NCBI RefSeq assembly: GCF_002752655.1
Contig: NZ_CP023737.1
Location: forward strand, 1,612,001-1,676,000
Direction: 5' to 3'
DNA: 64,000 bases
Source of the DNA: Methylosinus trichosporium OB3b
GTDB taxonomy: Bacteria; Pseudomonadota; Alphaproteobacteria; Rhizobiales; Beijerinckiaceae
In this document: positions 17,618-26,355 of the stretch, piece by piece
How positions within the stretch are numbered: position 1 is the stretch's first letter
Layout: every line of letters begins with the position of its first letter
Notes under the pieces: model-generated
Told to the model about the DNA's origin: nothing
What the model saw: the letters and a program-made list of their open reading frames with translations, nothing else
Databases searched by the model: none
Position numbers and translations under genes: made by a program

Positions 17618-19480
17618 ATGACCTCTCCCGCCTATGGCATCACCATCACCCGCAACAGCGCGGCGTCGCGCGCGGCGCAGCCGTCCGACCTGTCGATCAT
17701 CGGGCTCGTCCTGCCGTCCGATGATGCGGACGCATCCTTCCTGCCGCTCAACGAGCCGCGCCTCTTCGACTCCGGCGACGTATCCGCCCTCGCGAAGCTC
17801 GGGACGGGCGATCTCTACAATGCCGTGACCGCGATCGATGATCAGCTCGCCGAGCTGCAGACCAGCGCGCGCATCGTCGCCGTGCGCGTGGCGAAAGGCG
17901 GCACGGATTCTCTGACGATCGCGAATATCGTCGGCGCCCGCAACGGCACGGGCGCGCGCGGCGGCAGCGGCACCGGCATCTATGCGCTGCTGCGCGCCGG
18001 CGCCGAGCTCGGCGTCATCCCGCGCCTGATCGGCGCGCCGGGCTATACCTGGCAGCGCGAGCTGGGCGGCTCGACGATCATCACATCCGCGGAAAAGTCC
18101 GGCGGCAACACGGGCAGCGGCGAGCTGGTGCTGGGGACGCCGCCCTATCGCTTCGGCGTCATGGACGGCGTCTACCAAATCCGCTGCGTGGGCGGCGCGC
18201 GCTCTGCGACGAGCGCCGCCAAGCTCGGCAATGCGGGCAACGGGGCCGTGGGCTCTCTCTCGGCGGATGCGACCGCGCGCACAGGGACGTGGCATATCAC
18301 GTGCAAAAAGGCCGCGGCCAATGGCGGACAGTTCAATGTCGTCGATCCGACCGGAGTCAATGTCGGCACAGCCTTCGTCGGCACGCCGTTCAACGGGGCG
18401 ATCGATTTCACCATTTCCGACGGCGCGACCGACTTTATCATCGGCGATGAATTCACCGTCACTGTCGCCGCAGCGGTCCCGGCCAATGGCGGAGAGTTCC
18501 GCGTCACCGATCCAAATGGGGTGTTGCTGGGCCACGTGAATGTCGGCACGCTCTTCAAGAAGCAGATCGCCTTCACGATCGCCGATGGCGCGACCGACTA
18601 TGTCGTCGGGGACGGTTTCGATGTGACGGTCGCGGGCGATGTGACCGAGCTCAGCAATCCCATCTGCAGCGCTCTGCCGTCTGTGCTCGACACACTGCTG
18701 GCCCACGCGATCGTCGGCGGGCCCGGAACCGGCGTGAACGACGGAAATGACTGGTTCGAGATGATCGGTTCCGGACGTCTGATCCCGATCGACGCATGGA
18801 CGATCGTGGCGGATGACAGCGCCACTCGCTACGAGGATGGCGTCGCGCGCGCCCTCGGCCTGGCCGCGCGGGTCGATTTCCAGCACAATGGCTATCCCTT
18901 CTGGTCGTTCAGCGGCCAGCAGGTGCGCGGCATTCTCGGACTCAAGAACTATTACTCCTTCTCGCTCGTCGATGGCGCGACGCAGGCGCAGGAGCTGCTC
19001 GCCAATCACGTCGGCGTCATCGTGCGCGGCGAGGTCGGCGTCGAGACGGCGATTGCGAGCAATGGGTTCGTCTTCGCGGGCGTCTGGACCGCGAGCGACG
19101 ATCCGAGCTGGTGGTTCTACAACAAGTCGCGGGCGCGCGACTGGATCGATCTGGCCCTGCTCAAATCGATTCGGCTGCGTCTCGGCGTCGACAATGTGAC
19201 GTCGCACGCCGTGCAGGCCGTGCTCAACGACATGGCGGCGGTCAATATGGAGGCGCTCCGGAACGGCGGCTCGATCGGGTTCAAGGTGGAGTTCGCGGCG
19301 GCCGTCAACAGCCCGGAAAATCTGGGCCAGGGGCGGTTCCGCATCGCCTATTACGCCGAGACGCCGGCGCCGATCACGCGCATCGACATCGACTCCTATC
19401 CCTTCTCGGAGGCGCTCACCGCCGAGCTGGCGGCGATCGTCGCGCAGGCCGCGACCATCCAGGCGCAATACGCGTCCTGA
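17618..19480 (+). CDS. FI: Contractile tail sheath protein (FI) with two inserted repeat domains
   Basis: Sheath subunit that contracts to drive the tail tube through the envelope. The ATG at 17618 follows GGAG by 9 bases; the TTG at 17603 lies inside the ribosome site. The N-terminus (GITITRNSAASRAAQPSDLSI... LPSDDADASF, shown in part) and the C-terminal half from about residue 355 (GGPGTGVNDGNDWFEMIGSG, later IASNGFVFAGVW) are sheath-like. Two ~50-residue copies of a domain with GG[QE]F-x-V-x-DP-x-GV ... F-x-I-[SA]-DGATD[FY] occupy about residues 232-340 and match the insert in the head decoration protein. P2 FI is about 396 residues, so the 620-residue size is explained by these insertions. 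Confidence 0.87.
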   Translation: MTSPAYGITITRNSAASRAAQPSDLSIIGLVLPSDDADASFLPLNEPRLFDSGDVSALAKLGTGDLYNAVTAIDDQLAELQTSARIVAVRVAKGGTDSLTIANIVGARNGTGARGGSGTGIYALLRAGAELGVIPRLIGAPGYTWQRELGGSTIITSAEKSGGNTGSGELVLGTPPYRFGVMDGVYQIRCVGGARSATSAAKLGNAGNGAVGSLSADATARTGTWHITCKKAAANGGQFNVVDPTGVNVGTAFVGTPFNGAIDFTISDGATDFIIGDEFTVTVAAAVPANGGEFRVTDPNGVLLGHVNVGTLFKKQIAFTIADGATDYVVGDGFDVTVAGDVTELSNPICSALPSVLDTLLAHAIVGGPGTGVNDGNDWFEMIGSGRLIPIDAWTIVADDSATRYEDGVARALGLAARVDFQHNGYPFWSFSGQQVRGILGLKNYYSFSLVDGATQAQELLANHVGVIVRGEVGVETAIASNGFVFAGVWTASDDPSWWFYNKSRARDWIDLALLKSIRLRLGVDNVTSHAVQAVLNDMAAVNMEALRNGGSIGFKVEFAAAVNSPENLGQGRFRIAYYAETPAPITRIDIDSYPFSEALTAELAAIVAQAATIQAQYAS

Positions 19481-19486
19481 TCAAAG

Positions 19487-19513
19487 GCGCCGAGCGCGGA
19501 TCGCGCTCGGCGC
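19487..19513 (+). terminator. GC-rich hairpin between sheath and tube genes
   Basis: An 11-bp perfect stem (GCGCCGAGCGC with GCGCTCGGCGC) around a 5-base loop. No T-run follows, so it may act as a transcript-stabilising or partial termination signal between two very highly expressed structural genes. Confidence 0.4.
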
Positions 19514-19539
19514 TCCACCCCTCACATCGGAGATTCACC

Positions 19540-20070
19540 ATGGCTGGTAGCTTGCTGATCTGGCAGGAGGCCAATCTCTATGCGGGCGACAACGGCCCGA
19601 ATAATTCGAAGCATCTCACGTTGACGAACATCAAGATCGTCGCGGCGAAGGAGGTCACGCACACGCATTCGCCCGGCGGCGGCGCCGGGCAGATCAAGCT
19701 CGGCATGGGCATTCTCGAGGCGCCCGAGGTGTCGTTCAAATTGATCGGCGTCGATCCGCAGACGATGGGGTTGTTCCGCTTCGGCGAGAGCGGCCTGCAA
19801 TATTACACGCTCTACGGCGTCGTGCGCGACAAGCTCACCGGCGTGGCGATCGAGCGCAAGCTCGTGCTGCGCGGGCGCATGACATCTGTCGAAGAAAGCG
19901 AGTTCACGCGCGAGCGCGCCACCGAGCAGGATCACATGATCAGCGAGATCATGTCCTTCTCTCTCACTCACGATCGCCAGGAAATCTGGGGCTATGAGTT
20001 CAGCCCGCCGAGCTGGCGCGTCAACGGCGTCGACACGCGCAGCGCCGAGAACGCCATTCTGCGCATCTGA
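19540..20070 (+). CDS. FII: Major tail tube protein (FII)
   Basis: Forms the inner tube inside the sheath. The ATG at 19540 (MAGSLLIWQEANLYAGDN) has CGGAG about 8 bases upstream; the longer frame overlaps the sheath gene. The 176-residue length is close to P2 FII (172). Family features include the conserved N-terminal LYAGDNGP-type segment, and MGILEAPEVSFKLIGVDP near residue 56. It directly follows the sheath as in P2-type tails. Confidence 0.87.
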   Translation: MAGSLLIWQEANLYAGDNGPNNSKHLTLTNIKIVAAKEVTHTHSPGGGAGQIKLGMGILEAPEVSFKLIGVDPQTMGLFRFGESGLQYYTLYGVVRDKLTGVAIERKLVLRGRMTSVEESEFTRERATEQDHMISEIMSFSLTHDRQEIWGYEFSPPSWRVNGVDTRSAENAILRI

Positions 20071-20080
20071 CCCTAATCTC

Positions 20081-20100
20081 GGCGCGCCATAGGGCGCGCC
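20081..20100 (+). terminator. Hairpin after the tube gene
   Basis: GGCGCGCC, a 4-base ATAG loop, then GGCGCGCC, followed by GTTTCTCTC. The 8-bp perfect stem lies 11 bases after the tube stop and could give partial termination, lowering expression of the tail chaperone relative to the tube. Confidence 0.5.
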
Positions 20101-20122
20101 GTTTCTCTCGAGAGGACATGAG

Positions 20123-20509
20123 ATGACGAACGAAACAACCATGACGGAAACAGCGGCCGCGCCGCCGAGCGCACCGCAATTCGTCGACGCCGCGGCGCGG
20201 CGCAAGACGATCGATCTCGCCTATCCGGTTACCTATGAGGGCCGGACCTACACGCGCATCCATCTGCAGCGGATGACGGTGCTGGAGGTCGGCGACTTTA
20301 TGGAGTCGATCGTCGGCAAAGACGAGATTCGATTCCCGCTGTTTCGCGACGATGACGGCATGCACATCCCCGACGCCGTGCTCGACGGCCTCGACGCCGA
20401 CGACCGCGATGTGATCGACAAGGCTGCCATCGATTTTTTGCCCAGTCGGTTCCGGGACGTGAGGGCCGTTTCGGAGCCGCAGGCTGGAGACACTATCGCG
20501 CAATCGTGA
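20123..20509 (+). CDS. E: Tail assembly chaperone (gpE / Mu gp41-like), zero-frame product
   Basis: A 128-residue tail assembly protein lying between tube and tape-measure genes. It has an acidic N-terminus, then the PVTYEGRTYTRIHLQRMTVLEVGDF segment typical of phage tail assembly chaperones (shown here beyond its core; residues about 37-61), and ends DTIAQS. In P2, lambda and Mu this gene is read in two frames to give a short and a long chaperone that bind the tape measure. Here a TTTTTTG heptamer at 20434-20440 lies correctly phased for a -1 slip, and the -1 frame is open to 20610. Confidence 0.82.
   Translation: MTNETTMTETAAAPPSAPQFVDAAARRKTIDLAYPVTYEGRTYTRIHLQRMTVLEVGDFMESIVGKDEIRFPLFRDDDGMHIPDAVLDGLDADDRDVIDKAAIDFLPSRFRDVRAVSEPQAGDTIAQS
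20434..20440 (+). other. -1 programmed ribosomal frameshift site (slippery heptamer TTTTTTG)
   Basis: In the zero frame of the chaperone gene the bases read GAT TTT TTG, so the heptamer is T TTT TTG, a canonical X XXY YYZ slippery sequence. After a one-base backward slip the ribosome would continue with GCC CAG TCG and remain open to the TAA at 20608-20610, one base before the tape-measure ATG. Location and arrangement match the E/E' pair of P2-type phages and G/GT of lambda. Confidence 0.8.
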
Positions 20510-20610
20510 AGCGCGAGATCGGATGGAGCATGGCCGAGATCATGGCCATGCCATGGGATGACTTCATAGCCGAGCTGCGCGAGGCGCTGGCGCTGCGGGG
20601 AGATAAATAA
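20440..20610 (+). CDS. -1 frame extension of tail chaperone (gpE' part, GpE-like)
   Basis: The C-terminal ~56 codons of the predicted frameshifted chaperone, giving a ~162-residue fusion with the first 106 codons of the upstream gene. The last part, GWSMAEIMAMPWDDFIAEL, matches the short P2 GpE-type motif (tryptophan, hydrophobic helix, then LxxL). A GTG at 20506 could allow independent translation of 34 residues, but the slippery site favours fusion. It ends directly at the tape-measure ATG at 20611. Confidence 0.75.
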   Translation, partial: AQSVPGREGRFGAAGWRHYRAIVKREIGWSMAEIMAMPWDDFIAELREALALRGDK

Positions 20611-23600
20611 ATGGCCGGAACGAGCCTCACATCGACAATCAGCGTCAAGCTGATCGACGATGTCTCCAAGCCTGCGCGCACGGTCGCGCAGGCGCTGAAG
20701 GACGCCGAGCGCGCCGCCAAGGCCGCCGCCAAAGGCATGGCCGAGACGAAGGCCACCGACCGCTTCGTGAAATCGCTCGCCGGGCTGAAGCTCTCGGCGA
20801 AAGATATCGAGGCGGTCGCGGCCTCGTGGAAGGATTTCGCCAAGGCGCAGGACCTCGCCGACGACGCCTCCAGATGGACGAAGCAGCAGATCGCCGATGT
20901 GCGGGCTTGGGAGCGTGCGCAGCTCGCCGCGCTACGCGAAGTGAAGCGCGAGCAGATGGCGTTCTACCGCGAGACTGCGGCGGCGTCGCGCGCGGCGCAG
21001 GCGAGCGCCGGAGCGCCGGTCGGTTTGATCGGCGGCATGTCGGCGGCCGGCGCGGCGAATCTCGCGAGCATAAGGGCGCGAGAGGAGATCGCCGCCGCCG
21101 GCAAACGGATCAGCAGCGGCATGTCGTCGGCGGGCCGCGTGGCGGAGAGCGAGGCGACGCTGTTCTCGCCCGGCGCCGCGGCGGCGCTCGGCGCGGTCGC
21201 CGGAAAGTTCGGCCATGTGCTGCCGCTCGCCGGCGGATTCGCCACCTATGAGGTCTTGCACAAGGCGGCGGAGGCGGCGGCGGAGCGGCAGCATGTCGTC
21301 ACCGGCGCCAGGCTCGCCGGCATGCGTGAGACGGAGCTGACGCGGGCCGAGGCGCGGGCAAAGGAGCTCGCCGGCGGCGGACTGACGCTCAGCGGATCGG
21401 AAGTGCTGGAGCTGTTCAAGGAAGGGCGCTCGGCCGTACAGCACCCGGAGGAGATGTTCGAGCTGATCAAGCCGGCGGCCGAGGCGGCGAGCGTGTTGAA
21501 GGGGATGGGCGTCGAGAACGCGCATATCGCCGATCTCATCAAGGCCGGTGAAAGCCTCGGGTTGATGAATGATCCGAAGCGCTTTCGAACATTCCTCGAG
21601 GGCCAGGTCAAGGCCATGCAGGTTTTCGGTCGCACGATCACGACCGAACAAATTTATGAGGCGGCGACCTATTCGAAATCCGCCGGCGCGACATTGTCAG
21701 ATCGATTTCTAAATGCGGCCATGCCGTCGCTCATTCAGGAGATGCACGGCGCGCCGGCGGGCACTGCGCTTTCGATGCTCGGGAAGACGCTGCGTGGCGG
21801 CCTTCAAAACCGGCATTTGTCGGTGCAGTTGCTCAACAGTCTCGGCCTGCTCGAAGAGCCCGACAAGATCGTCAAAGCAAAGGGCTCCGGTGAGATCAAG
21901 GGCTATTCCGGCAAGATCAGGGGTAATGAGCTGCTGGCGTCGGACCCCGATCTCTGGGCGTATAAGATATTCAAGCCTGCGGCCGAGCGCGCCGGCTACC
22001 GGACGCTCGCGCAGCAAATCGAGCTGCTGACCAAAATCCTTCCATCCACAGCCGCCAATGTCGTGCGCATTTTTTTGCAGCAGCAGCATTCGATTGAAGC
22101 CCATGGCAGGAATCTCGACAACGCCACAGGCTTGGAGGCCTCGCTCGAATTGCAGCACGGCGATCCGAAGGCGGCGCTGAAGGAGCTGGCGGCGGCATGG
22201 GATGATTTCGCTGCTGCGCTGCTGAAGTCCGCGCCGGTGGGCGGAGTTCTGCACGCGCTCGCCGAGGGCTTGCGTTCGCTGGCGGCGATCGTCGATCACT
22301 ACATGATGGAACCGAAGCGATGGATGGATGCGTCGCAGCGCGCGGAACAAAAAGCGAGAAAGGAAGGCCGCAAATCCAATGTGATCGATCTGCTTCATGA
22401 ATATGAAGACGGGTTCGACAAGACCAGCTTCAAGGATGCATTCGACAAATATCGTCACTCTGAGCAGAAACATGAATCGTCCCGTCGCGAGATCGATTTC
22501 CGTTTCAGGCCTCACCCCGCCGCCACGCCGGCGTCGCCAACTACCGCTGAGCAAAAGCCGACGCCAGCGAAGGACGCCAAGGATCAGAAGATCGAGTCGT
22601 CCGATTTCTGGAGCGACTTCTGGAAAAAGGCATGGGATGGCTTCGGCAAGACCTTCGGGGTCTCCGGCGCCCATGCCGCCACCCTCCCCGACAGCCTGCG
22701 CTTTCGTCCCGGCTATGGCCGCAATGCGCTGCTGCGTCATGCGCATATCGGCGCGGGCAGCGTCAGCGTCGAGGCGATTCGTCGTGCGGATGCGGAGCAC
22801 CCGCGCCTCCCCAAGGTCGCGGGCAAGCAGCTCGCCTCGCTCGTCGAGACCGTGCCGGGAATCACGTCGCCGGTCGCGCCGAGCGACATTCCCGGCTTCG
22901 GCGGCTCGCGATCCTGGCGCAACAACAACCCGGGCAATCTGCGCTATGGCGAATTCGCGGCCGCTCACGGCGCGACGGGCAAGGATGAAAAAGGCTTCGC
23001 CGTCTTTCCGGACGCCGAGACGGGCCGCGCGGCGCAGCGCAGCCTCTTGTTCGACACTCCGCAATATGCCGGGCTCTCGATCCGCGAGGCGATCGGCAAA
23101 TATGCGCCGGCCGCGGAGAACGACACCGGCGCCTATGTTCGGCGCGTGACGAATGGCCTCGGCGTCGGGCCCGAGGCGCGGCTCGCCGATCTCGCGCCGG
23201 AGCAGCGCGAGCATATGCTCGACATCATGCGCGAGCATGAGGGCTGGCGCCCGGCCTATCGCGCTCGCGCCGCCAGCGACGCGCCGGCGCCGGCGGGAAC
23301 GCGGCCCGTGCAGGAGGGGACGACGACCGTCGTGACCAAGGGCGGGCGCAAGCTCACCGTCGACGCGCGCTACGCCGAGAATTTCCGCGGCTTTCTGAAC
23401 GACTATGAGGCGGCGGGCGGCGTCGTCGGGCCCAATAGCGGCGGGCTCGGCGTGCGGCCGGGCAACGCCTCCTATCATCCGATCGGCCGGGCGATCGACG
23501 TCAACCAGATCGGCCGCAACATCCGCGCCGGCGGCGTGACGCTGCCCGTGGAGGTAGAGAACCGGCTGGCGTCGAAATGGGGCCTGCGCAGCGGCGCGAA

Positions 23601-24129
23601 TTTCCGCAGCCCGGATGCGGGTCATTTCGAGGTGAATGACGCATTCGCGGCGCATGAGGCGCTGAAGGCGAATGGCGTCATCGCCAAAGACGCGCCGGCG
23701 CCGGCGCCGCCGCCGCTCGATCAGCGCGCGCTGACCGATTACCTGTTCGGCGATCGGAAGGCGGCGCGAGAGGTGGCGGCGAAAGCGCGCACGTCGGCGC
23801 AGATGATGCAGGAGGTGATGACGCCGCCGGCGAGCCTGTCGACGCGCGGCAACGACGGCGAGATCGATGGCGCGCTCGGCGAATCGCGCGGCGCCCGAGA
23901 CGCGTGGGGCTCGCCGATCAAGGCGCGCGCCGACATCTCGGAAATCCACGCGATGAATGACGCCTTGCGTGAATCGATCCGGTTGCGCGAGCGTCTGCAC
24001 AATATCGGCGGTGGCGGCGCTCCGAGCGGCGCCGGCCGGCCCGCGCAATCCGGCCGCGTCTCGATGCAATCGTTCGACCAAATCCGGCGCGGCGGCTACT
24101 CCACCGGCGGCGGACAGGGAGATTGGTGA
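20611..24129 (+). CDS. T: Tail tape-measure protein with C-terminal peptidoglycan-active domains
   Basis: A 1172-residue protein that would set tail length. Residues 1-150 are charged and helical; 150-700 are helical with a hydrophobic alanine/glycine-rich part near 190-220. From residue 771 the segment NNNPGNLRYGEF with following GFAVFPDAETGRAAQRSL resembles virion muramidase-type domains. Residues about 905-1015 form an M15-type peptidase-like domain: SYHPIGRAID gives probable zinc ligands His956 and Asp963, and GHFEV supplies His1005. So the tape measure probably also cuts peptidoglycan during DNA entry. It starts directly after the chaperone stop. Confidence 0.82.
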   Translation: MAGTSLTSTISVKLIDDVSKPARTVAQALKDAERAAKAAAKGMAETKATDRFVKSLAGLKLSAKDIEAVAASWKDFAKAQDLADDASRWTKQQIADVRAWERAQLAALREVKREQMAFYRETAAASRAAQASAGAPVGLIGGMSAAGAANLASIRAREEIAAAGKRISSGMSSAGRVAESEATLFSPGAAAALGAVAGKFGHVLPLAGGFATYEVLHKAAEAAAERQHVVTGARLAGMRETELTRAEARAKELAGGGLTLSGSEVLELFKEGRSAVQHPEEMFELIKPAAEAASVLKGMGVENAHIADLIKAGESLGLMNDPKRFRTFLEGQVKAMQVFGRTITTEQIYEAATYSKSAGATLSDRFLNAAMPSLIQEMHGAPAGTALSMLGKTLRGGLQNRHLSVQLLNSLGLLEEPDKIVKAKGSGEIKGYSGKIRGNELLASDPDLWAYKIFKPAAERAGYRTLAQQIELLTKILPSTAANVVRIFLQQQHSIEAHGRNLDNATGLEASLELQHGDPKAALKELAAAWDDFAAALLKSAPVGGVLHALAEGLRSLAAIVDHYMMEPKRWMDASQRAEQKARKEGRKSNVIDLLHEYEDGFDKTSFKDAFDKYRHSEQKHESSRREIDFRFRPHPAATPASPTTAEQKPTPAKDAKDQKIESSDFWSDFWKKAWDGFGKTFGVSGAHAATLPDSLRFRPGYGRNALLRHAHIGAGSVSVEAIRRADAEHPRLPKVAGKQLASLVETVPGITSPVAPSDIPGFGGSRSWRNNNPGNLRYGEFAAAHGATGKDEKGFAVFPDAETGRAAQRSLLFDTPQYAGLSIREAIGKYAPAAENDTGAYVRRVTNGLGVGPEARLADLAPEQREHMLDIMREHEGWRPAYRARAASDAPAPAGTRPVQEGTTTVVTKGGRKLTVDARYAENFRGFLNDYEAAGGVVGPNSGGLGVRPGNASYHPIGRAIDVNQIGRNIRAGGVTLPVEVENRLASKWGLRSGANFRSPDAGHFEVNDAFAAHEALKANGVIAKDAPAPAPPPLDQRALTDYLFGDRKAAREVAAKARTSAQMMQEVMTPPASLSTRGNDGEIDGALGESRGARDAWGSPIKARADISEIHAMNDALRESIRLRERLHNIGGGGAPSGAGRPAQSGRVSMQSFDQIRRGGYSTGGGQGDW

Positions 24130-24554
24130 TGCTCTATCAGCTCGGAATCGTGACCTTCGAGGTCACGCCGGTCAATGTCGATAGCGTGAAGCGCGAGACG
24201 GGCCACGACTTCGCGGCGAAGGCGATCGTCGGCGCGAGGAAGCCACGCGAGAAGATGGGCGAGGCGGACGATCGGATATTGCTCACCGGGACGCTCTGGC
24301 CGCACAAGTTCGGCGGAATCGGCACCTTGGACGATCTGCGCGATATGGCGCGCGGCGGCGACCCGCAAAAGCTGGTGCGCGGCGACTTTGTCGTCATGGG
24401 CTTTTATGTGCTCGAGCGAATGGTCGAGAACCATGACTATCTCGACGCCGCCGGCCTCGGGCGCAAGATCGGCTTCGATCTGTTTTTAACCAAGAGCGAC
24501 GAGCCGCCATCGCCGCAGGCCGCGCTCACAACCTTCTATGGGCTGATCGGATGA
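24129..24554 (+). CDS. U: Tail protein U
   Basis: P2 gpU-like tail terminator or completion protein, 141 residues. The ATG at 24129 overlaps the tape-measure stop; in-frame TTG and GTG codons lie 6 and 3 bases upstream. Typical features are MLYQLGIVTFEV at the start, the basic segment before EADDRILLTGTLWPH, and VRGDFVVMGFYVLERM near residue 82. It overlaps gene X by 4 bases. Confidence 0.85.
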   Translation: MLYQLGIVTFEVTPVNVDSVKRETGHDFAAKAIVGARKPREKMGEADDRILLTGTLWPHKFGGIGTLDDLRDMARGGDPQKLVRGDFVVMGFYVLERMVENHDYLDAAGLGRKIGFDLFLTKSDEPPSPQAALTTFYGLIG

Positions 24555-24775
24555 TCGACACGCTCACCGTGGAGACGGATCACACGACGCTCGACCTGCT
24601 GCTGTGGCGGCGCTATCGCCGCGAGGCGAAGGGCCTCGTGGAGGACACGCTGGCGCGCAACCCCGGCCTCGCCGCGCTCGGCTCGATCCTGCCGATCGGA
24701 ACCGTCGTGCAGGTTCAAGCTCCGGCGCTGGCGACGGATTCGGCGGCCGCAATAGTGACGAGCCTCTATGACTGA
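24551..24775 (+). CDS. X: Tail protein X (LysM-like)
   Basis: A 74-residue protein of the P2 gpX family, which attaches to the tail near gpD and carries a LysM-like fold. The sequence WRRYRREAKGLVEDTLARNP and the later hydrophobic LPIGTVVQV are the usual family pattern. It overlaps U upstream and D downstream. Confidence 0.82.
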   Translation: MIDTLTVETDHTTLDLLLWRRYRREAKGLVEDTLARNPGLAALGSILPIGTVVQVQAPALATDSAAAIVTSLYD

Positions 24776-25826
24776 AGAAGCCGTCTATTCGATCTCGGTC
24801 GACGGAACCGAGGTGACGCGCCGCTTCACGCCTTTTCTCGAGGCGCTGACTCTGCGCCTCTATGACGGCGGGCAAAGCGACACGCTGGAGCTCCTGCTCG
24901 ACGACAGCCGCGGCCAGTTGCGCTTGCCGCGCATTGGCGCGAGTCTCTCGGCCTCGCTCTCGTGGAGGGGCGGCGGCTCGGCGCTGAATTTCGTCGGCAA
25001 GACGGATGAGCCGCGCAGCCGCGGCGGGCGCGCCGAAGGACGGCTGCTGGCGCTCACGGCGAGCGGCACGGATTTTCTGTCGAGCCTGAAGCAAAAGCAG
25101 CAAGGGCATGTCGACGATTCGACTTTCGAGGAGGCGGCGCAGAAATTCGGCGCCAGGGCCGGAGTCACCGTCAAGGTCGATCCATCGCTCGCCGGCGTTC
25201 ACCGGGACTGGTGGGGTATCCAGAACGAGTCGTTCGCCGGCTGGGGCAAGCGCATCGCCGCCGAAATTGGTGCGACGTTCAAGCTCTATGGCGGTCTCGA
25301 TGGCGGTAATGCAGGCGGCCACGCTCGCGCGGTGTTCGTGCCGCGCAATGGCGGCGAGTCGGTCAGCGGGCGGGCGCTGGCGTCGGTGAAGGCGGAATGG
25401 GGCAAGAACCTCGTCGAATGGGACCTCGCGCCGACGCAGAGCCGCCCGCGCTTCGGCAAGGCCGTCGTCGGGCTCTTCAATCCGAAGACGGGAAAATTCG
25501 AGAACATCGAGGTCGGCACGGGAGACGACTCGGCGCCGGCCGCGCATGTCGATGTCCAGCGGGCCCCGAATTACGCCCAGGCGCGCGCCCGCGCCGCGGC
25601 CAATGCGCGTGAGATCGCGCGCGGCAAGGGCGGCGGCTGGGTGGCGATCGACGGCGACCCGGCCGCGCAGCCGCAGGCCCCGCTCGTGGTCTCCGGCGTC
25701 CGGCCGGGGATCGATGGAACTTATCGCATCGCCTCGGTCACCCACACACTCACCCGCGCGGCCGGATGGCTGACCGAATGCGATGTCGAGGAGCCGAGCG
25801 GCGCGGCTGGCGTTGATGAGAGGTAG
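24768..25826 (+). CDS. D: Late control / baseplate hub protein D
   Basis: P2 gpD-type protein of 352 residues, structurally the hub that carries the spike (T4 gp27-like). Evidence is the N-terminal YSISVDGTEVTRRFTPFLEA, LRLYDGGQSDTLELLLDD near residue 32, and a C-terminal half with ARARAAANAREIARGKGGG and a final SVTHTLTRAAGWLTECDVE block that is strongly conserved in the family. It ends the tail operon; no phage gene is recognisable downstream. Confidence 0.87.
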   Translation: MTEEAVYSISVDGTEVTRRFTPFLEALTLRLYDGGQSDTLELLLDDSRGQLRLPRIGASLSASLSWRGGGSALNFVGKTDEPRSRGGRAEGRLLALTASGTDFLSSLKQKQQGHVDDSTFEEAAQKFGARAGVTVKVDPSLAGVHRDWWGIQNESFAGWGKRIAAEIGATFKLYGGLDGGNAGGHARAVFVPRNGGESVSGRALASVKAEWGKNLVEWDLAPTQSRPRFGKAVVGLFNPKTGKFENIEVGTGDDSAPAAHVDVQRAPNYAQARARAAANAREIARGKGGGWVAIDGDPAAQPQAPLVVSGVRPGIDGTYRIASVTHTLTRAAGWLTECDVEEPSGAAGVDER

Positions 25827-25860
25827 GGTCGCCGTGACGCGCCTTCGTCGACGACCATTC

Positions 25861-25884
25861 GCCCCGCCGGTCCGCCGACGGGGC
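25861..25884 (+). terminator. Possible prophage late-operon terminator hairpin
   Basis: GCCCCG (25861-25866) pairs with CGGGGC (25879-25884) around a GC-rich loop, 34 bases after the stop of gene D. There is no T-run, so confidence is limited. The following 150 bases contain no gene I can support and no tRNA-like attachment site. Confidence 0.35.
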
Positions 25885-26040
25885 TCGCGTCGACCGATCG
25901 GAACCGAGGCCGTCGCTTTCTTTTGGCCAGACGTCAGCAAGCATATGAAATAATGAGACTATCAGACCCGGCTCTCTCACAATTCGAGTGATCGATTTAA
26001 GCAAATCTCAGCATGTGTCTCGGATGTTTCCGGCAGCGCC

Positions 26041-26268
26041 ATGTCGGCGCAACGGTGCATCGACATGCAGGTCGATCAAATACTGGTGGATCTGCTGGAA
26101 CAGACATTCCAGCAGACCGACAAGCTGCTCGTGCAGGGCGACGCGTCATGGGACACGGCGCTCGAGGGCGTCCGGACGGTCGTCGCCGACCTGAAAATTC
26201 GCTATCCAGGGCACAGCGACTGGATCGAGGCGCGGCTTTCCGATTGGCTTCGCGGTCACGCCCATTAG
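26041..26268 (+). CDS. Hypothetical small protein
   Basis: A 75-residue acidic, helical protein (a start at residue 9, MQVDQILVDLLEQTF, is equally possible). It contains tryptophan-bearing segments SWDTALEGV and SDWIEARLSDWLRGH. No family is recognised. It is the first gene past the prophage tail operon and may be host DNA. Confidence 0.45.
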   Translation: MSAQRCIDMQVDQILVDLLEQTFQQTDKLLVQGDASWDTALEGVRTVVADLKIRYPGHSDWIEARLSDWLRGHAH

Positions 26269-26355
26269 GGATTTTTGTGACGAGTCGATTTTTACGCTTG
26301 CTTGCAGCCCAGCTGTAGCGGCGTCTCCGTACGTCTCCTGATGACGGAGGGAATC

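Noticed and set aside
25827..26040. Prophage attachment site or tRNA at the right end
   Set aside because: No tRNA-like structure and no second copy of a core sequence inside the window.
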